Positions 1 through 13,600 of a stretch of DNA of 64,000 nt are shown piece after piece. The notes beneath the pieces were generated by a model that ran no database searches, was not told where the DNA came from, and saw only the letters and a list, made by a program, of their open reading frames with translations. Position 1 is the stretch's first letter, and every line of letters begins with the position of its first letter. This DNA comes from Antedon mediterranea (lineage: Eukaryota; Echinodermata; Crinoidea; Comatulida; Antedonidae): assembly GCF_964355755.1 (NCBI RefSeq), contig NC_092671.1:13746501-13810500 (forward strand), written 5' to 3'. The position numbers and the translations under genes were made by a program.

Positions 1-310
1 GCCGACAGGACTTTTTGTCGACAGCACATCACGCCAAAACTTCTTCTTTATTTCGTCAGGTACGGTATCACTACACTCATTTTCAATAACCGCAATATTG
101 GACTGCACGTCTCGTTTTCACATGTCAGTTTTTTTATACGGAAATTATCTAATCGACAAAGTGTCCTGTCGGCCAATTGTTCTGTCAGTGAAATGTCCTG
201 TTGACAAAATGACCGGTTGGCGAAATGTCCGGTCAACGAAATGTCAAGTGAGTTAAAGGTCTGGTGGCCAAGTAGCCTGTCGACCACTTTCTGTCTGTTT
301 ATATTGTGTC
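1..310. repeat. Degenerate short tandem repeat at the left edge
   Basis: Words of about 16-18 bases built on GTCCTGTCGGC, GTCCGGTCAAC and GAAATGTCC recur with substitutions from about base 150 to 295, and related words (GCCGACAGGAC, TTGTCGACAG) sit at the edge itself. This is a decayed minisatellite. The open frame across it on the minus strand is repeat-derived and has no recognisable domain. It lies beyond the last EGF exon, so the EGF gene must either continue past the window or have lost its end here. Confidence 0.55.
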
Positions 311-494
311 CGTCCATAGAAACATATCATAATTAAATAAACAGAAGTATTATTTAGTATTATGTTTATATTATTTTTTTTAGTTATATTATTAAGTATT
401 AAAGACATTAAAATTACACAAAGACCCAAGAGAAAGACTTACATAATAGTGTATTGTAAATTGTAAATAGAATTCCATCTGCTTTTAAACTTAC

Positions 495-1658
495 ATGTTT
501 CACAGAACTGTCCAGTGTAGCAAGACGGACAGGTACACGTGTATAAAGTACAAGAACCAGAAACCTGGACACAACCAGTTCCATTTTGACAAGCATTATT
601 GGAACAAGCATTTAATACTGAAATAGCAAATAAATTATATTTTAATTTCTCTTTAATTACTTGATACGTGAATAGAATTCCATCTCCTTTTAAACTTACA
701 TGTTTCACAGAACTGTCCAGTGTAGCAGGATGGACAGCTACACGTGTATAAAGTACAAGAACCAGAAACCTGGACACAACCAGCTCCATTTTGACAAGCA
801 TTATTGGAACAAGCATTTAATACTGAAATAGCAAATAAATTATATTTTAATTTCTCTTTAATTACTTGATACGTGAATAGAATTCCATCTCCTTTTAAAC
901 TTACATGTTTCACAGAACTGTCCAGTGTAGCAGGATGGACAGCTACACGTGTATAAAGTACAAGAACCAGCAACCTGGACACAACCAGCTCCATTTTGAC
1001 AAGCATTATTGGAACAAGCATTTAATACTGAAATAGCAAATAAATTATATTTTAATTTCTCTTTAATTACTTGATACGTGAATAGAATTCCATCTCCTTT
1101 TAAACTTACATGTTTCACAGAACTGTCCAGTGTAGCAGGATGGACAGCTACACGTGTATGCAGTACAGGAACCAGAAACCTGGACACAAGCAGCTCCATT
1201 TTGACAAGAATTATTAGTACAAGCATTTAATACTGAAATATTAAATAAATTAAAATTTACTTTCTCTTGATATAGCTGGTTCTTAAATACTATTTCATCT
1301 ACATTTTGTGCTGTTTTTAAACTTACATGTTTCACAGAATGTTCCAGTGTAGCATGTAGCACAGCTACACGTGTATGCAGTACACGAACCAGAAACCTGG
1401 ACACAAGCAGCTCCATTTTGACAAGCATTATTGGAACAAGCATTTAATACTGAAATAGGAAATAAATAAATTATATTTTAATTTCTCTTGAATTACTTGA
1501 TACGTGAATAGAATTCCATCTGCTTTTAAACTTACATGTTTCACAGAACTGTCCAGTGTAGCAAAATGGACAGCTACACTTGTAAGCAGTACAGGAACCA
1601 GCAACCTGGACACAACCAGCTCCATTTTGACAAGCATTATTAGTACAAGCATTTAATA
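495..1658 (-). CDS. EGF array, left block: six eight-cysteine EGF exons
   Basis: Exons at 495-617, 700-822, 905-1027, 1110-1232, 1327-1449 and 1536-1658, each 123 nt (41 codons), with introns of 82-94 bp. On the minus strand each starts after a ...TTTCAG acceptor and ends before a GTAAGTTTAAA donor. Each encodes one EGF-like domain with spacing C-x4-C-x5-C-x6-C-x4-C-x1-C-x2-C-x5-C: the six EGF cysteines plus an added pair, one before C4 and one replacing the usual Gly between C5 and C6. The second to fourth exons repeat with an exact 205-bp period, intron included, which marks recent duplication. No exon is seen to the left. Confidence 0.75.
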
Positions 1659-4600
1659 CTGAAATATTAAATAAATTATATTTTACTTTCCCCTGATTTA
1701 CTTGGAACTTGAATAGAATTTCATCTGCTGCCCATGGCACTCTTCAATTTTCACCTATTGTATTGCATCCTTGATCGATTTTGGTAGTGGGGAAATGCAA
1801 AGGATTGCCAAACGCAATGTTAGGCAGTTGCAAAGAAATTAGTTTAAAAAACACACTTTCGTACAAATTTGACTTTATAATATAGACTATAATGGATAAA
1901 GGGGAATTAAAAGGTGCCCCAGCTCGAACAGGGGTACTATCGGACTTGTGGTTTGGGAGGAGATAGAGGAACAAATTTTGGCTTAGTGCTATTATAATAT
2001 AGATTTTACTGTCCCTTGATTTACTTGGTACGTGAATAAAATGTCATCTGCTTTTTGTGCTGCTTTTAAACTTACATGTTTCACAGAACTGTCCAGTGTA
2101 GCAGGATGGACAGCTACACGTGTATAAAGTACAAGAACCAGAAACCTGGACACAACCAGCTCCATTTTGACAAGCATTATTGGAACAAGCATTTAATACT
2201 GAAATAGCAAATAAATTACAATTTACTTTCTCTTGATAAAGCTGGTTCTTAAATACTATTTAATCTACATTTTGTGCGGTTTTTAAACTTACATGTTTCA
2301 CAGAATGTTCCAGTGTAGCATGTAGCACAGCTACACGTGTATGCAGTACACGAACCAGAAACCTGGACACAAGCAGCTCCATTTTGACAAGCATTATTGG
2401 AACAAGCATTTAATACTGAAATAGGAAATAAATTATATTTTAATTTCTCTTGAATTACTTGATACGTGAATAGAATTCCATCTGCTTTTAAACTTACATG
2501 TTTCACAGAACTGTCCAGTGTAGCAAGATGGACAGCTACACGTGTAAGCAGTACAGGAACCAGCAACCTGGACACAACCAGCTCCATTTTGACAAGCATT
2601 ATTAGTACAAGCATTTAATACTGAAATATTAAATAAATTACAATTTACTTTCTGTTGATTTACTTGGTATGTGAATAGAATTCCATCTGCTCTTTGTGGT
2701 GCTTTTAAACTTACATGTTTCAGAGAACTGTCCAGTGTAGCAAGACGAATTTGACTTTATGATATAGACTAATGGATAAAGGGGAATTAAAAGGTGCTCC
2801 AGCTCAAACAGGGATACTATCGGACTTGCGGTTTCGGAGGAGATAGAGGAACAAATTTTGGCTTAGTGCTATTATAATATAGATTTTACTGTCCCTTGAT
2901 TTACTTGGTACGTGAATAAAATGTCATCTGCTTTTTGTGCTGCTTTTAAACTTACATGTTTCACAGAACTGTCCAGTGTAGCAGGATGGACAGCTACACG
3001 TGTAAGCAGTACAAGAACCAGAAACCTGGACACAAGCAGCTCCATTCTGACAGGCATTATTGGAACAAGCATTTAATACTGAAATATTAAATAAATTATA
3101 TTTTACTTTCCCCTGATTGACCTGGCACTTGAATAGAATTTCATCTGCTGCCCATGGCACTCTTCAATTTTCACCTATTGTATTGCATCCTTGATCGATT
3201 TTGGTAGCGGGGAAATGCAAAGGATTGCCAAACGCAATGTTAGGCAGTTGCAAAGGAATTGGTCTAAAAAACACACTTTCGTACAAATTTGACTTTATAA
3301 TATAGACTAATGGATAAAGGGGAATTAAAAGGTGCCCCAGCTCGAACAGGGGTACTATCGGACTTGTGGTTTGGGAGGAGATAGAAGGACAAATTTTGGC
3401 TTATTGCTATTATAATACAGATTTTACTTTCCCTTGATTTACTTGGTATGTGAATAAAATTTCATTTGCTTTTTGTGCTGCTTTTAAACTTACATGTTTC
3501 ACAGAACTGTCCAGTGTAGCAGGACGGACAGCTACACGTGTAAGCAGTACAGGAACCAGAAACCTGGACGCAAGCAGCTCCATTTTGACAAGCATTATTA
3601 GTACAAGCATTTAATACTGAAATATTAAATGAATTACAATTTACTTTCTCTTGATATAGCTGGCTCTTAAATACTATTTCATCTACATTTTGTGCTGTTT
3701 TTAAACTTACATGTTTCACAGAATGTTCCAGTGTAGCATGTAGCACAGCTACACGTGTATGCAGTACACGAACCAGAAACCTGGACACAAGCAGCTCCAT
3801 TTTGACAAGCATTATTGGAACAAGCATTTAATACTGAAATAGGAAATAAATTATATTTTAATTTCTCTTGAATTACTTGATACGTGAATAGAATTCCATC
3901 TGCTTTTAAACTTACATGTTTCACAGAACTGTCCAGTGTAGCACGATGGACAGCTACACGTGTAAGCAGTACAGGAACCAGCAACCTGGACACAACCAGC
4001 TCCATTTTGACAAGCATTATTAGTACAAGCATTTAATACTGAAATATTAAATAAATTACAATTTACTTTCTGTTGATTTACTTGGTATGTAAATAGAATT
4101 CCATCTGCTCTTTGTGCTGCTTTTAAACTTACATGTTTCAGAGAACTGTCCAGTGTAGCAAGACGAATTTGACTTTATAATATAGACTAATGGATAAATG
4201 GGAATTAAAAGGTGCTCCAGCTCAAACAGGGATACTATCGGACTTGCGGTTTGGGAAGAGATAGAGGAACAAATTTTGGCTTAGTGCTATTATAATATAG
4301 ATTTTACTGTCCCTTGATTTACTTGGTACGTGAATAAAATGTCATCTGCTTTTTGTGCTGCTTTTAAACTTACATGTTTCACAGAACTGTCCAGTGTAGC
4401 AGGATGGACAGCTACACGTGTAAGCAGTACAGGAACCAGAAACCTGGACACAAGCAGCTCCATTCTGACAGGCATTATTGGAACAAGCATTTAATACTGA
4501 AATATTAAAAAAATTATATTTTACTTTCCCCTGATTTACTTGGCACTTGAATAGAATTTCATCTGCTGCCCATGGCACTCTTCAATTTTCACCTATTGTA

Positions 4601-7600
4601 TTGCATCCTTGATCGATTTTGGTAGTGGGGAAATGCAAAGGATTGCCAAACGCAATGTTAGGCAGTTGCAAAGAAATTGGTCTAAAAAACACACTTTCGT
4701 ACAAATTTGACTTTATAATATAGACTAATGGATAAAGGGGAATTAAAAGGTGCCCCAGCTCGAACAGGGGTACTATCGGACTTGTTGTTTGGGAGGAGAT
4801 AGAGGAACACAATTTTGGCTTAGTGCTATTATAATATAGATTTTACTGTCCCTTGATTTACTTGGTACGTGAATAAAATTTCATTTACTTTTTGTGCTGC
4901 TTTTAAACTTACATGTTTCACAGAACTGTCCAGTGTAGCAGGACGGACAGCTACACGTGTAAGCAGTACAGGAACCAGAAACCTGGACGCAAGCAGCTCC
5001 ATTTTGACAAGCATTATTAGTACAAGCATTTAATACTGAAATATTAAATAAATTACAATTTACTTTCTCTTGATATAGCTGGTTCTTAAATACTATTTCA
5101 TCTACATTTTGTGCTGTTTTTAAACTTACATGTTTCACAGAATGTTCCAGTGTAGCATGTAGCACAGCTACACGTGTATGCAGTACACGAACCAGAAACC
5201 TGGACACAAGCAGCTCCATTTTGACAAGCATTATTGGAACAAGCATTTAATACTGAAATAGGAAATAAATTATAATTTAATTTCTCTTGAATTACTTGAT
5301 ACGTGAATAGAATTCCATCTGCTTTTAAACTTACATGTTTCACAGAACTGTCCAGTGTAGCACGATGGACAGCTACACGTGTAAGCAGTACAGGAACCAG
5401 CAACCTGGACACAACCAGCTCCATTTTGACAAGCATTATTAGTACAAGCATTTAATACTTAAATATTAAATAAATTACAATTTACTTTCTGTTGATTTAC
5501 TTGGTATGTAAATAGAATTCCATCTGCTCTTTGTGCTGCTTTTAAACTTACATGTTTCAGAGAACTGTCCAGTGTAGCAAGACGAATTTGACTTTATAAT
5601 ATAGACTAATGGATAAAGGGGAATTAAAAGATGCTCCAGCTCAAAGAGGGGTACTATCGGACTTGCGGTTTCGGAAGAGATAGAGGAACAAATTTTGGCT
5701 TAGTGCTATTATAATATAGATTTTACTGTCCCTTGATTTACTTGGTACGTGAATAAAATGTCATCTGCTTTTTGTGCTGCTTTTAAACTTACATGTTTCA
5801 CAGAACTGTCCAGTGTAGCAGGATGGACAGCTACACGTGTAAGCAGTGCAGGAACCAGAAACCTGGACACAAGCAGCTCCATTCTGACAGGCATTATTGG
5901 AACAAGCATTTAATACTGAAATATTAAATAAATTATATTTTACTTTCCCCTGATTTACTTGGCACTTGAATAGAATTTCATCTGCTACCCATGGCACTCT
6001 TCAATTTTCACCTATTGTATTGCATCCTTGATCGATTTTGGTAGCGGGGAAATGCAAAGGATTGCCAAACGCAATGTTAGGCAGTTGCAAAGAAATTGGT
6101 CTAAAAAAGACACTTTCGTACAAATTTGACTTTATAATTTAGACTAATGGATAAAGGGGAATTAAAAGGTGCCCCAGCTCGAACAGGGGTACTATCGGAC
6201 TTGCGGTTTGGGAGGAGATAGAAGGACAAATTTTGGCTTAGTGCTATTATAATATAGGTTTTACTTTCCCTTGATTTACTTGGTACGTGAATAAAATTTC
6301 ATTTGCTTTTTGTGCTATTTTAAACTTACAAGTTTCACAGAACTGTCCAGTGTAGCAGGACGGACAGCTACACGTGTAAGCAGTACAGGAACCAGAAACC
6401 TGGACGCAAGCAGCTCCATTTTGACAAGCATTATTAGTACAAGCATTTAATACTGAAATATTAAATAAATTACAATTTACTTTCTCTTGATATAGCTGGC
6501 TCTTAAATACTATTTCATCTACATTTTGTGCTGTTTTTAAACTTACATGTTTCACAGAATGTTCCAGTGTAGCATGTAGCACAGCTACACGTGTATGCAG
6601 TACACGAACCAGAAACCTGGACACAAGCAGCTCCATTTTGACAAGCATTATTGGAACAAGCATTTAATACTGAAATAGGAAATAAATTATATTTTAATTT
6701 CTCTTGAATTACTTGATACGTGAATAGAATTCCATCTGCTTTTAAACTTACATGTTTCACAGAACTGTCCAGTGTAGCACGATGGACAGCTACACGTGTA
6801 AGCAGTACAGGAACCAGCAACCTGGACACAACCAGCTCCATTTTGACAAGCATTATTAGTACAAGCATTTAATACTGAAATATTAAATAAATTACAATTT
6901 ACTTTCTGTTGATTTACTTGGTATGTAAATAGAATTCCATCTGCTCTTTGTGCTGCTTTTAAACTTACATGTTTCAGAGAACTGTCCAGTGTAGCAAGAC
7001 GAATTTGACTTTATAATATAGACTAATGGATAAAGGGGAATTAAAAGATGCTCCAGCTCAAAGAGGGATACTATCGGACTTGCGGTTTGGGAAGAGATAG
7101 AGGAACAAATTTTGGCTTAGTGCTATTATAATATAGATTTTACTGTCCCTTGATTTACTTGGTACGTGAATAAAATGTCATCTGCTTTTTGTGCTGCTTT
7201 TAAACTTACATGTTTCACAGAACTGTCCAGTGTAGCAGGATGGACAGCTACACGTGTAAGCAGTACAGGAACCAGAAACCTGGACACAAGCAGCTCCATT
7301 CTGACAGGCATTATTGGAACAAGCATTTAATACTGAAATATTAAATAAATTATATTTTACTTTCCCCTGATTTACTTGGCACTTGAATAGAATTTCATCT
7401 GCTACCCATGGCACTCTTCAATTTTCACCTATTGTATTGCATCCTTGATCGATTTTGGTAGCGGGGAAATGCAAAGGATTGCCAAACGCAATGTTAGGCA
7501 GTTGCAAAGAAATTGGTCTAAAAAAGACACTTTCGTACAAATTTGACTTTATAATTTAGACTAATGGATAAAGGGGAATTAAAAGGTGCCCCAGCTCGAA

Positions 7601-10600
7601 CAGGGGTACTATCGGACTTGCGGTTTGGGAGGAGATAGAAGGACAAATTTTGGCTTAGTGCTATTATAATATAGGTTTTACTTTCCCTTGATTTACTTGG
7701 TACGTGAATAAAATTTCATTTGCTTTTTGTGCTATTTTAAACTTACAAGTTTCACAGAACTGTCCAGTGTAGCAGGACGGACAGCTACACGTGTAAGCAG
7801 TACAGGAACCAGAAACCTGGACGCAAGCAGCTCCATTTTGACAAGCATTATTAGTACAAGCATTTAATACTGAAATATTAAATAAATTACAATTTACTTT
7901 CTCTTGATATAGCTGGTTCTTAAATACTATTTCATCTACATTTTGTGCTGTTTTTAAACTTACATGTTTCACAGAATGTTCGAGTGTAGCATGTAGCACA
8001 GCTACACGTGTATGCAGTACACGAACCAGAAACCTGGACACAAGCAGCTCCATTTTGACAAGCATTATTGGAACAAGCATTTAGGCCTAATACTGAAATA
8101 GGAAATAAATTATACTTTAATTTCTCTTGAATTACTTGATACGTGAATAGAATTCCATCTGCTTTTAAACTTACATGTTTCACAGAACTGTCCAGTGTAG
8201 CACGATGGACAGCTACACGTGTAAGCAGTACAGGAACCAGCAACCTGGACACAACCAGCTCCATTTTGACAAGCATTATTAGTACAAGCATTTAATACTT
8301 AAATATTAAATAAATTACAATTTACTTTCTGTTGATTTACTTGGTATGTAAATAGAATTCCATCTGCTCTTTGTGCTGCTTTTAAACTTACATGTTTCAG
8401 AGAACTGTCCAGTGTAGCAAGACGAATTTGACTTTATAATATAGACTAATGGATAAAGGGGAATTAAAAGATGCTCCAGCTCAAACAGGGGTACTATCGG
8501 ACTTGCGGTTTAGGAAGAGATAGAGGAACAAACTTTGGCTTAGTGCTATTATAATATAGATTTTACTGTCCCTTGATTTACTTGGTACGTGAATAAAATG
8601 TCATCTGCTTTTTGTGCTGCTTTTAAACTTACATGTTTCACAGAACTGTCCAGTGTAGCAGGATGGACAGCTACACGTGTAAGCAGTACAGGAATCAGAA
8701 ACCTGGACACAAGCAGCTCCATTCTGACAGGCATTATTGGAACAAGCATTTAATACTGAAATATTAAATAAATTATATTTTACTTTCCCCTGATTTACTT
8801 GGCACTTGAATAGAATTTCATCTGCTGCCCATGGCACTCTTCAATTTTCACCTATTGTATTGCATCCTTGATCGATTTTGGTAGCGGGGAAATGCAAAGG
8901 ATTGCCAAACGCAATGTTAGGCAGTTGCAAAGAAATTGGTCTAAAAAACACACTTTCGTACAAATTTGACTTTATAATTTAGACTAATGGATAAAGGGGA
9001 ATTAAAAGGTGCCCCAGCTCGAACAGGGGTACTATCGGACTTGCGGTTTGGGAGGAGATAGAAGGACAAATTTTGGCTTAGTGCTATTATAATATAGGTT
9101 TTACTTTCCCTTGATTTACTTGGTACGTGAATAAAATTTCATTTGCTTTTTGTGCTATTTTAAACTTACAAGTTTCACAGAACTGTCCAGTGTAGCAGGA
9201 CGGACAGCTACACGTGTAAGCAGTACAGGAACCAGAAACCTGGACGCAAGCAGCTCCATTTTGACAAGCATTATTAGTACAAGCATTTAATACTGAAATA
9301 TTAAATAAATTACAATTTACTTTCTCTTGATATAGCTGGTTCTTAAATACTATTTCATATACATTTTGTGCTGTTTTTAAACTTACATGTTTCACAGAAT
9401 GTTCCAGTGTAGCATGTAGCACAGCTACACGTGTATGCAGTACACGAACCAGAAACCTGGACACAAGCAGCTCCATTTTGACAAGCATTATTGGAACAAG
9501 CATTTAGGCCTAATACTGAAATAGGAAATAAATTATACTTTAATTTCTCTTGAATTACTTGATACGTGAATAGAATTCCATCTGCTTTTAAACTTACATG
9601 TTTCACAGAACTGTCCAGTGTAGCACGATGGACAGCTACACGTGTAAGCAGTACAGGAACCAGCAACCTGGACACAACCAGCTCCATTTTGACAAGCATT
9701 ATTAGTACAAGCATTTAATACTTAAATATTAAATAAATTACAATTTACTTTCTGTTGATTTACTTGGTATGTAAATAGAATTCCATCTGCTCTTTGTGCT
9801 GCTTTTAAACTTACATGTTTCAGAGAACTGTCCAGTGTAGCAAGACGAATTTGACTTTATAATATAGACTAATGGATAAAGGGGAATTAAAAGATGCTCC
9901 AGCTCAAACAGGGGTACGATCGGACTTGCGGTTTCGGAAGAGATAGAGGAACAAATTTTGGCTTAGTGCTATTATAATATAGATTTTACTGTCCCTTGAT
10001 TTACTTGGTACGTGAATAAAATGTCATCTGCTTTTTGTGCTGCTTTTAAACTTACATGTTTCACAGAACTGTCCAGTGTAGCAGGATGGACAGCTACACG
10101 TGTAAGCAGTACAGGAACCAGAAACCTGGACACAAGCAGCTCCATTCTGACAGGCATTATTGGAACAAGCATTTAATACTGAAATATTAAATAAATTATA
10201 TTTTACTTTCCCCTGATTTACTTGGCACTTTAATAGAATTTCTTTGCTGCCCATGGCACTCTTCAATTTTCACATATTGTATTGCATCCTTGATCGATTT
10301 TATTTTTGGTAGTGGGGAAATGCAAAGGATTGCCAAACGCAATGTTAGGCAGTTGCAAAAAATTGGTCTAAAAAACACACTTTCGTACAAATTTGACTTT
10401 ACAATATAGACTAATGGATAAAGGGGAATTAAAAGGTGCCCCAGCTCGAATAGGGGTACTATCGGACTTGTCGTTTGGGAGGAGATAGAGGAACAAATTT
10501 GGGCTTAGTGCTATTGTTACATGGCAAGAAAACCAGGCCCTCTAGAGTTAGAAAATCAGGCCCTCTATAACAAAAATTGAGAGAGGTCATTTGGGAGAGT

Positions 10601-13600
10601 TCAGGGAGACATGTGTTATTGGGTTGCTGGCCTGTTTTTGTTAAGGGATTGCTGTTTGGTTTTGTTGTTTTCGTAAGATGTTTAAAGTTAAATTAAAAAG
10701 AACAGTTATTTAGAATTAAACCGTGGTTAACCATTAACAAGGAACTGATGATTATCCAGTAGATGATTAAAGGAATATAAGATCGTTTACAATTAAAGAG
10801 AACATATGTGTTAATCCGCTGTTTTTGTTGATTCATATTGTGTACGGGGATACTAAATTCACTTTGGAAAAATATCGTTGAACTATTGTGTTGAGATGTC
10901 CTGGAAACCTGTGGAAAATCTGGCGATCCTGCCAGGACATCTCTAGGAATTGAATAAGAAAAGAAAAGCGAAGAACATGGAATTAGAAACTCTAGAGAGA
11001 GAGTTACGTAGTACACCTTACCTTCTAACTGTAGAACAAGTAAAAGAAGTGGCACGGTATCTTAAGCTAGAAGGAATGGATGACAAAACGAAACGCATTG
11101 TTTTAAAGGCAATCAATACATTTTTAGATGGCGATGAGGTAGATGCAATGGAGGATAAAGGACTAGCACTGTTGACGGGCATGCATGAACTAATAATTGG
11201 TGGATTCGAGGCACCAGGAGAGGAGATCGAAGTGGCAGTAAATCAGGTGACGTCTGCAGGGAGTGAGAGACCAGTGCCAGAGAACAAGGGCTTGGGTGCT
11301 TTCCCATGGGGCAGACGTGATCTGAAGCTAAGTAGACAGATTGGGGCACCCGGACAGGCAGGGAAGCTGACCTTTAACAGTCTCGCCATGCAAATTGAAG
11401 ATGCAGTCCAAAAAGGGTATACCTCCAGAGAGATTTTGGTTGCCGCTACGAAGTTACCTGGAAGGGAGAATTGATATAAAATTGCCACAGTTGCGAAGAA
11501 TTCTAAGGGCTCATTATAAGGAACGAGATGCGATGGACTTGTATCAAGAACTAGCATCGCTTCGAAAATCTGAAGCAACACAGGATTTTGTTATGCGTGC
11601 GATGAGCCTTCGTCAACGGGTCACTTTTGCATCTCAGGAAGATCAATCAACCCTAAAATATGATGCGGATTTAGTACAAATACCTTCATCCAAACATTGA
11701 AGACTGGCTTGCCAGAGAGATTGAGAAGTGAAATGAATCCGTATCTTACACCGAAAATTACCGATGAAGATCTTCTAGAAAGATTAGCCATTGTGGAGAA
11801 TCTAGAAGAAAGACGGTCTCAGAAAAGTAAAACGTGCATCAGTGCTGCTTCTGTTGCAGCAGATGGACAGCAGGATGAGATACAATTGTTGATAAAAGGA
11901 ATGAAGACACTACAGGCTAATGTGTCGGTACTTCAACAAGTGGTACGACAGAACACTGAGACTGCATCCCTTTCAATGGTGCAGCAGAGAACTGAAAGAA
12001 AGACTAGAGAAAGGGGTTGTGATGTATGCAAACAGAATAAGAAAGGGGCGGAGTGTAGACATTGTTTTAAGTGCGGTGGATCCAACCATTTTGCCAGGAG
12101 CTGTAGGAGCCAGGGAAATGGACCAAGGTCAATCCAGCGGGACGGGGAGAGACCATAGACACAGACAGGTCCCCCAAACAAAATACCAGTAACAAGCTCT
12201 TGGAATGTAATAGTCGTCAGGTCAGCCATCTTACACCAAGACAACATCAACAAATTGTCAAGCTTATCGGTAACAAGTGTATCATCAAATGCAAAATAAA
12301 CGGCGGTGTGGTAGAAGCTTTATTTGACACAGGGTCACAAGTTTCTATAGTGTCACAGAAATGGTGGTTAACCCAGTTTCCTAATTTGCCACTACGGGAT
12401 TTAAAAGAACTGTTGGAGTCAGATCTTAAACTGTCAGCAGCTAATGGAACAGAAATTCCGTACCTAGGATGGTTAGCACTTAAGTTTGAATTATTACCAA
12501 CAGAAAAGCAATCAACATTATCCACTTTAGTACCTGTCTTGGTAACCGAAGATAATTTGCTACATCCAATCATTGGGTATAATGTCATCAGAGAGATTAT
12601 CCAGCATACTGAGGGACCAGAATTAAAGCAGGCCATAAGTACATCTTTCCCAAAATGTCATCACATTACAACAGAAAGATTAATATCCAAAATCCGAACG
12701 TCAGACCCTACAGACTTTTGTGAAATAAATTCTGGACACACTTTACATAAAATTCCAGCCAAGCAAACTAACATCATTAAAGTGAGAGCAAGAACAGGAA
12801 AGATACAAAAGAAAATGATGGTTTTATTTGAACCACATCCAGAACATTCTTTACCTGACGGACTGGAATTAGCTGAAACCATTGTAGACTTAAAACAAGG
12901 ATTCTGTTCACATATTAGTATCCAAGTCACCAACAGGACTGACAGAACACTGATTATCCCAAAGAAGACTCATACAACTAGTGACAGCAGTATATCATGG
13001 CAGATTGGACACTAAAAGTAATACAGTCAACGAGGATAATCCCATGAGAAATGTGCAGAAAGCTGCTACTAGTGTAGAGATGAACCCAGGAAGTACTGAT
13101 TGGATATCTAAAATTAACTTCAACCATTTAAATGATAACCAACGAACATTGGTTGAAAAGATGTTGCAAGATGAGTCTAACAGTTTCAGTCAACATGACC
13201 GAGATATGGGTTCAATACCGAGTCTTGAAATGAAAATTAACCTAACCGACAACATACCAGTACAGAAAACCTATCAATCTATACCCAGACCTCTCTTTCA
13301 AGAAGTAAAAGAATATCTTCGAGAACTGATCGACCAAGGCTGGATAGTAAAATCCGAATCACCATATGCTTCACCAGTAGTTTGTGTGCGAAAAAAAGAT
13401 GGAGGACTACGGCTATGCATGGACTATAGAGACCTAAATCGGAAGACCATACCAGATTGTCAACCCATCCCCCGAATACAAGATGTGCTCGACAGTCTTG
13501 GGGGAAATATGTGGTTTAGTACATTGGACCAAGGCAAGGCATACCACCAGGGATATATGCACCCAGATAGTCGTCCACTCACTGCTGTTGTCACTCCCTG

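Larger units (their letters stand above)
2748..10510. repeat. Higher-order tandem repeat of EGF exons, unit about 1.42 kb
   Basis: Equivalent exons begin at 2,956, 4,374, 5,793, 7,210, 8,633 and 10,056, giving periods of 1,418, 1,419, 1,417, 1,423 and 1,423 bp. In plus-strand order each unit holds a short R1 spacer, one exon, a long R1 spacer, three exons with 82-95 bp introns, and a truncated exon. By eye the units differ at only a few positions each, in introns and spacers as much as in exons. A sixth unit is broken off by the LTR element after its first exon. The structure is built like alpha-satellite higher-order repeats but made of coding exons. Confidence 0.85.

Noticed and set aside
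439-816. Minus-strand ORFs starting [18 protein letters not shown], found dozens of times
   Set aside because: They read the EGF exons in a wrong frame and continue through introns. The frame with eight evenly spaced cysteines and phase 1-1 splice sites is the real one.
1760-1800. U1 snRNA resemblance in the R1 spacer (GGTAGTGGGG word)
   Set aside because: Only about ten bases match and the rest of the snRNA is absent.
10950-10976. Upstream ATG for gag at 10,950
   Set aside because: Adds a short Lys-rich leader before the more likely start at 10,977; I could not decide firmly, but it makes no difference to the domain content.
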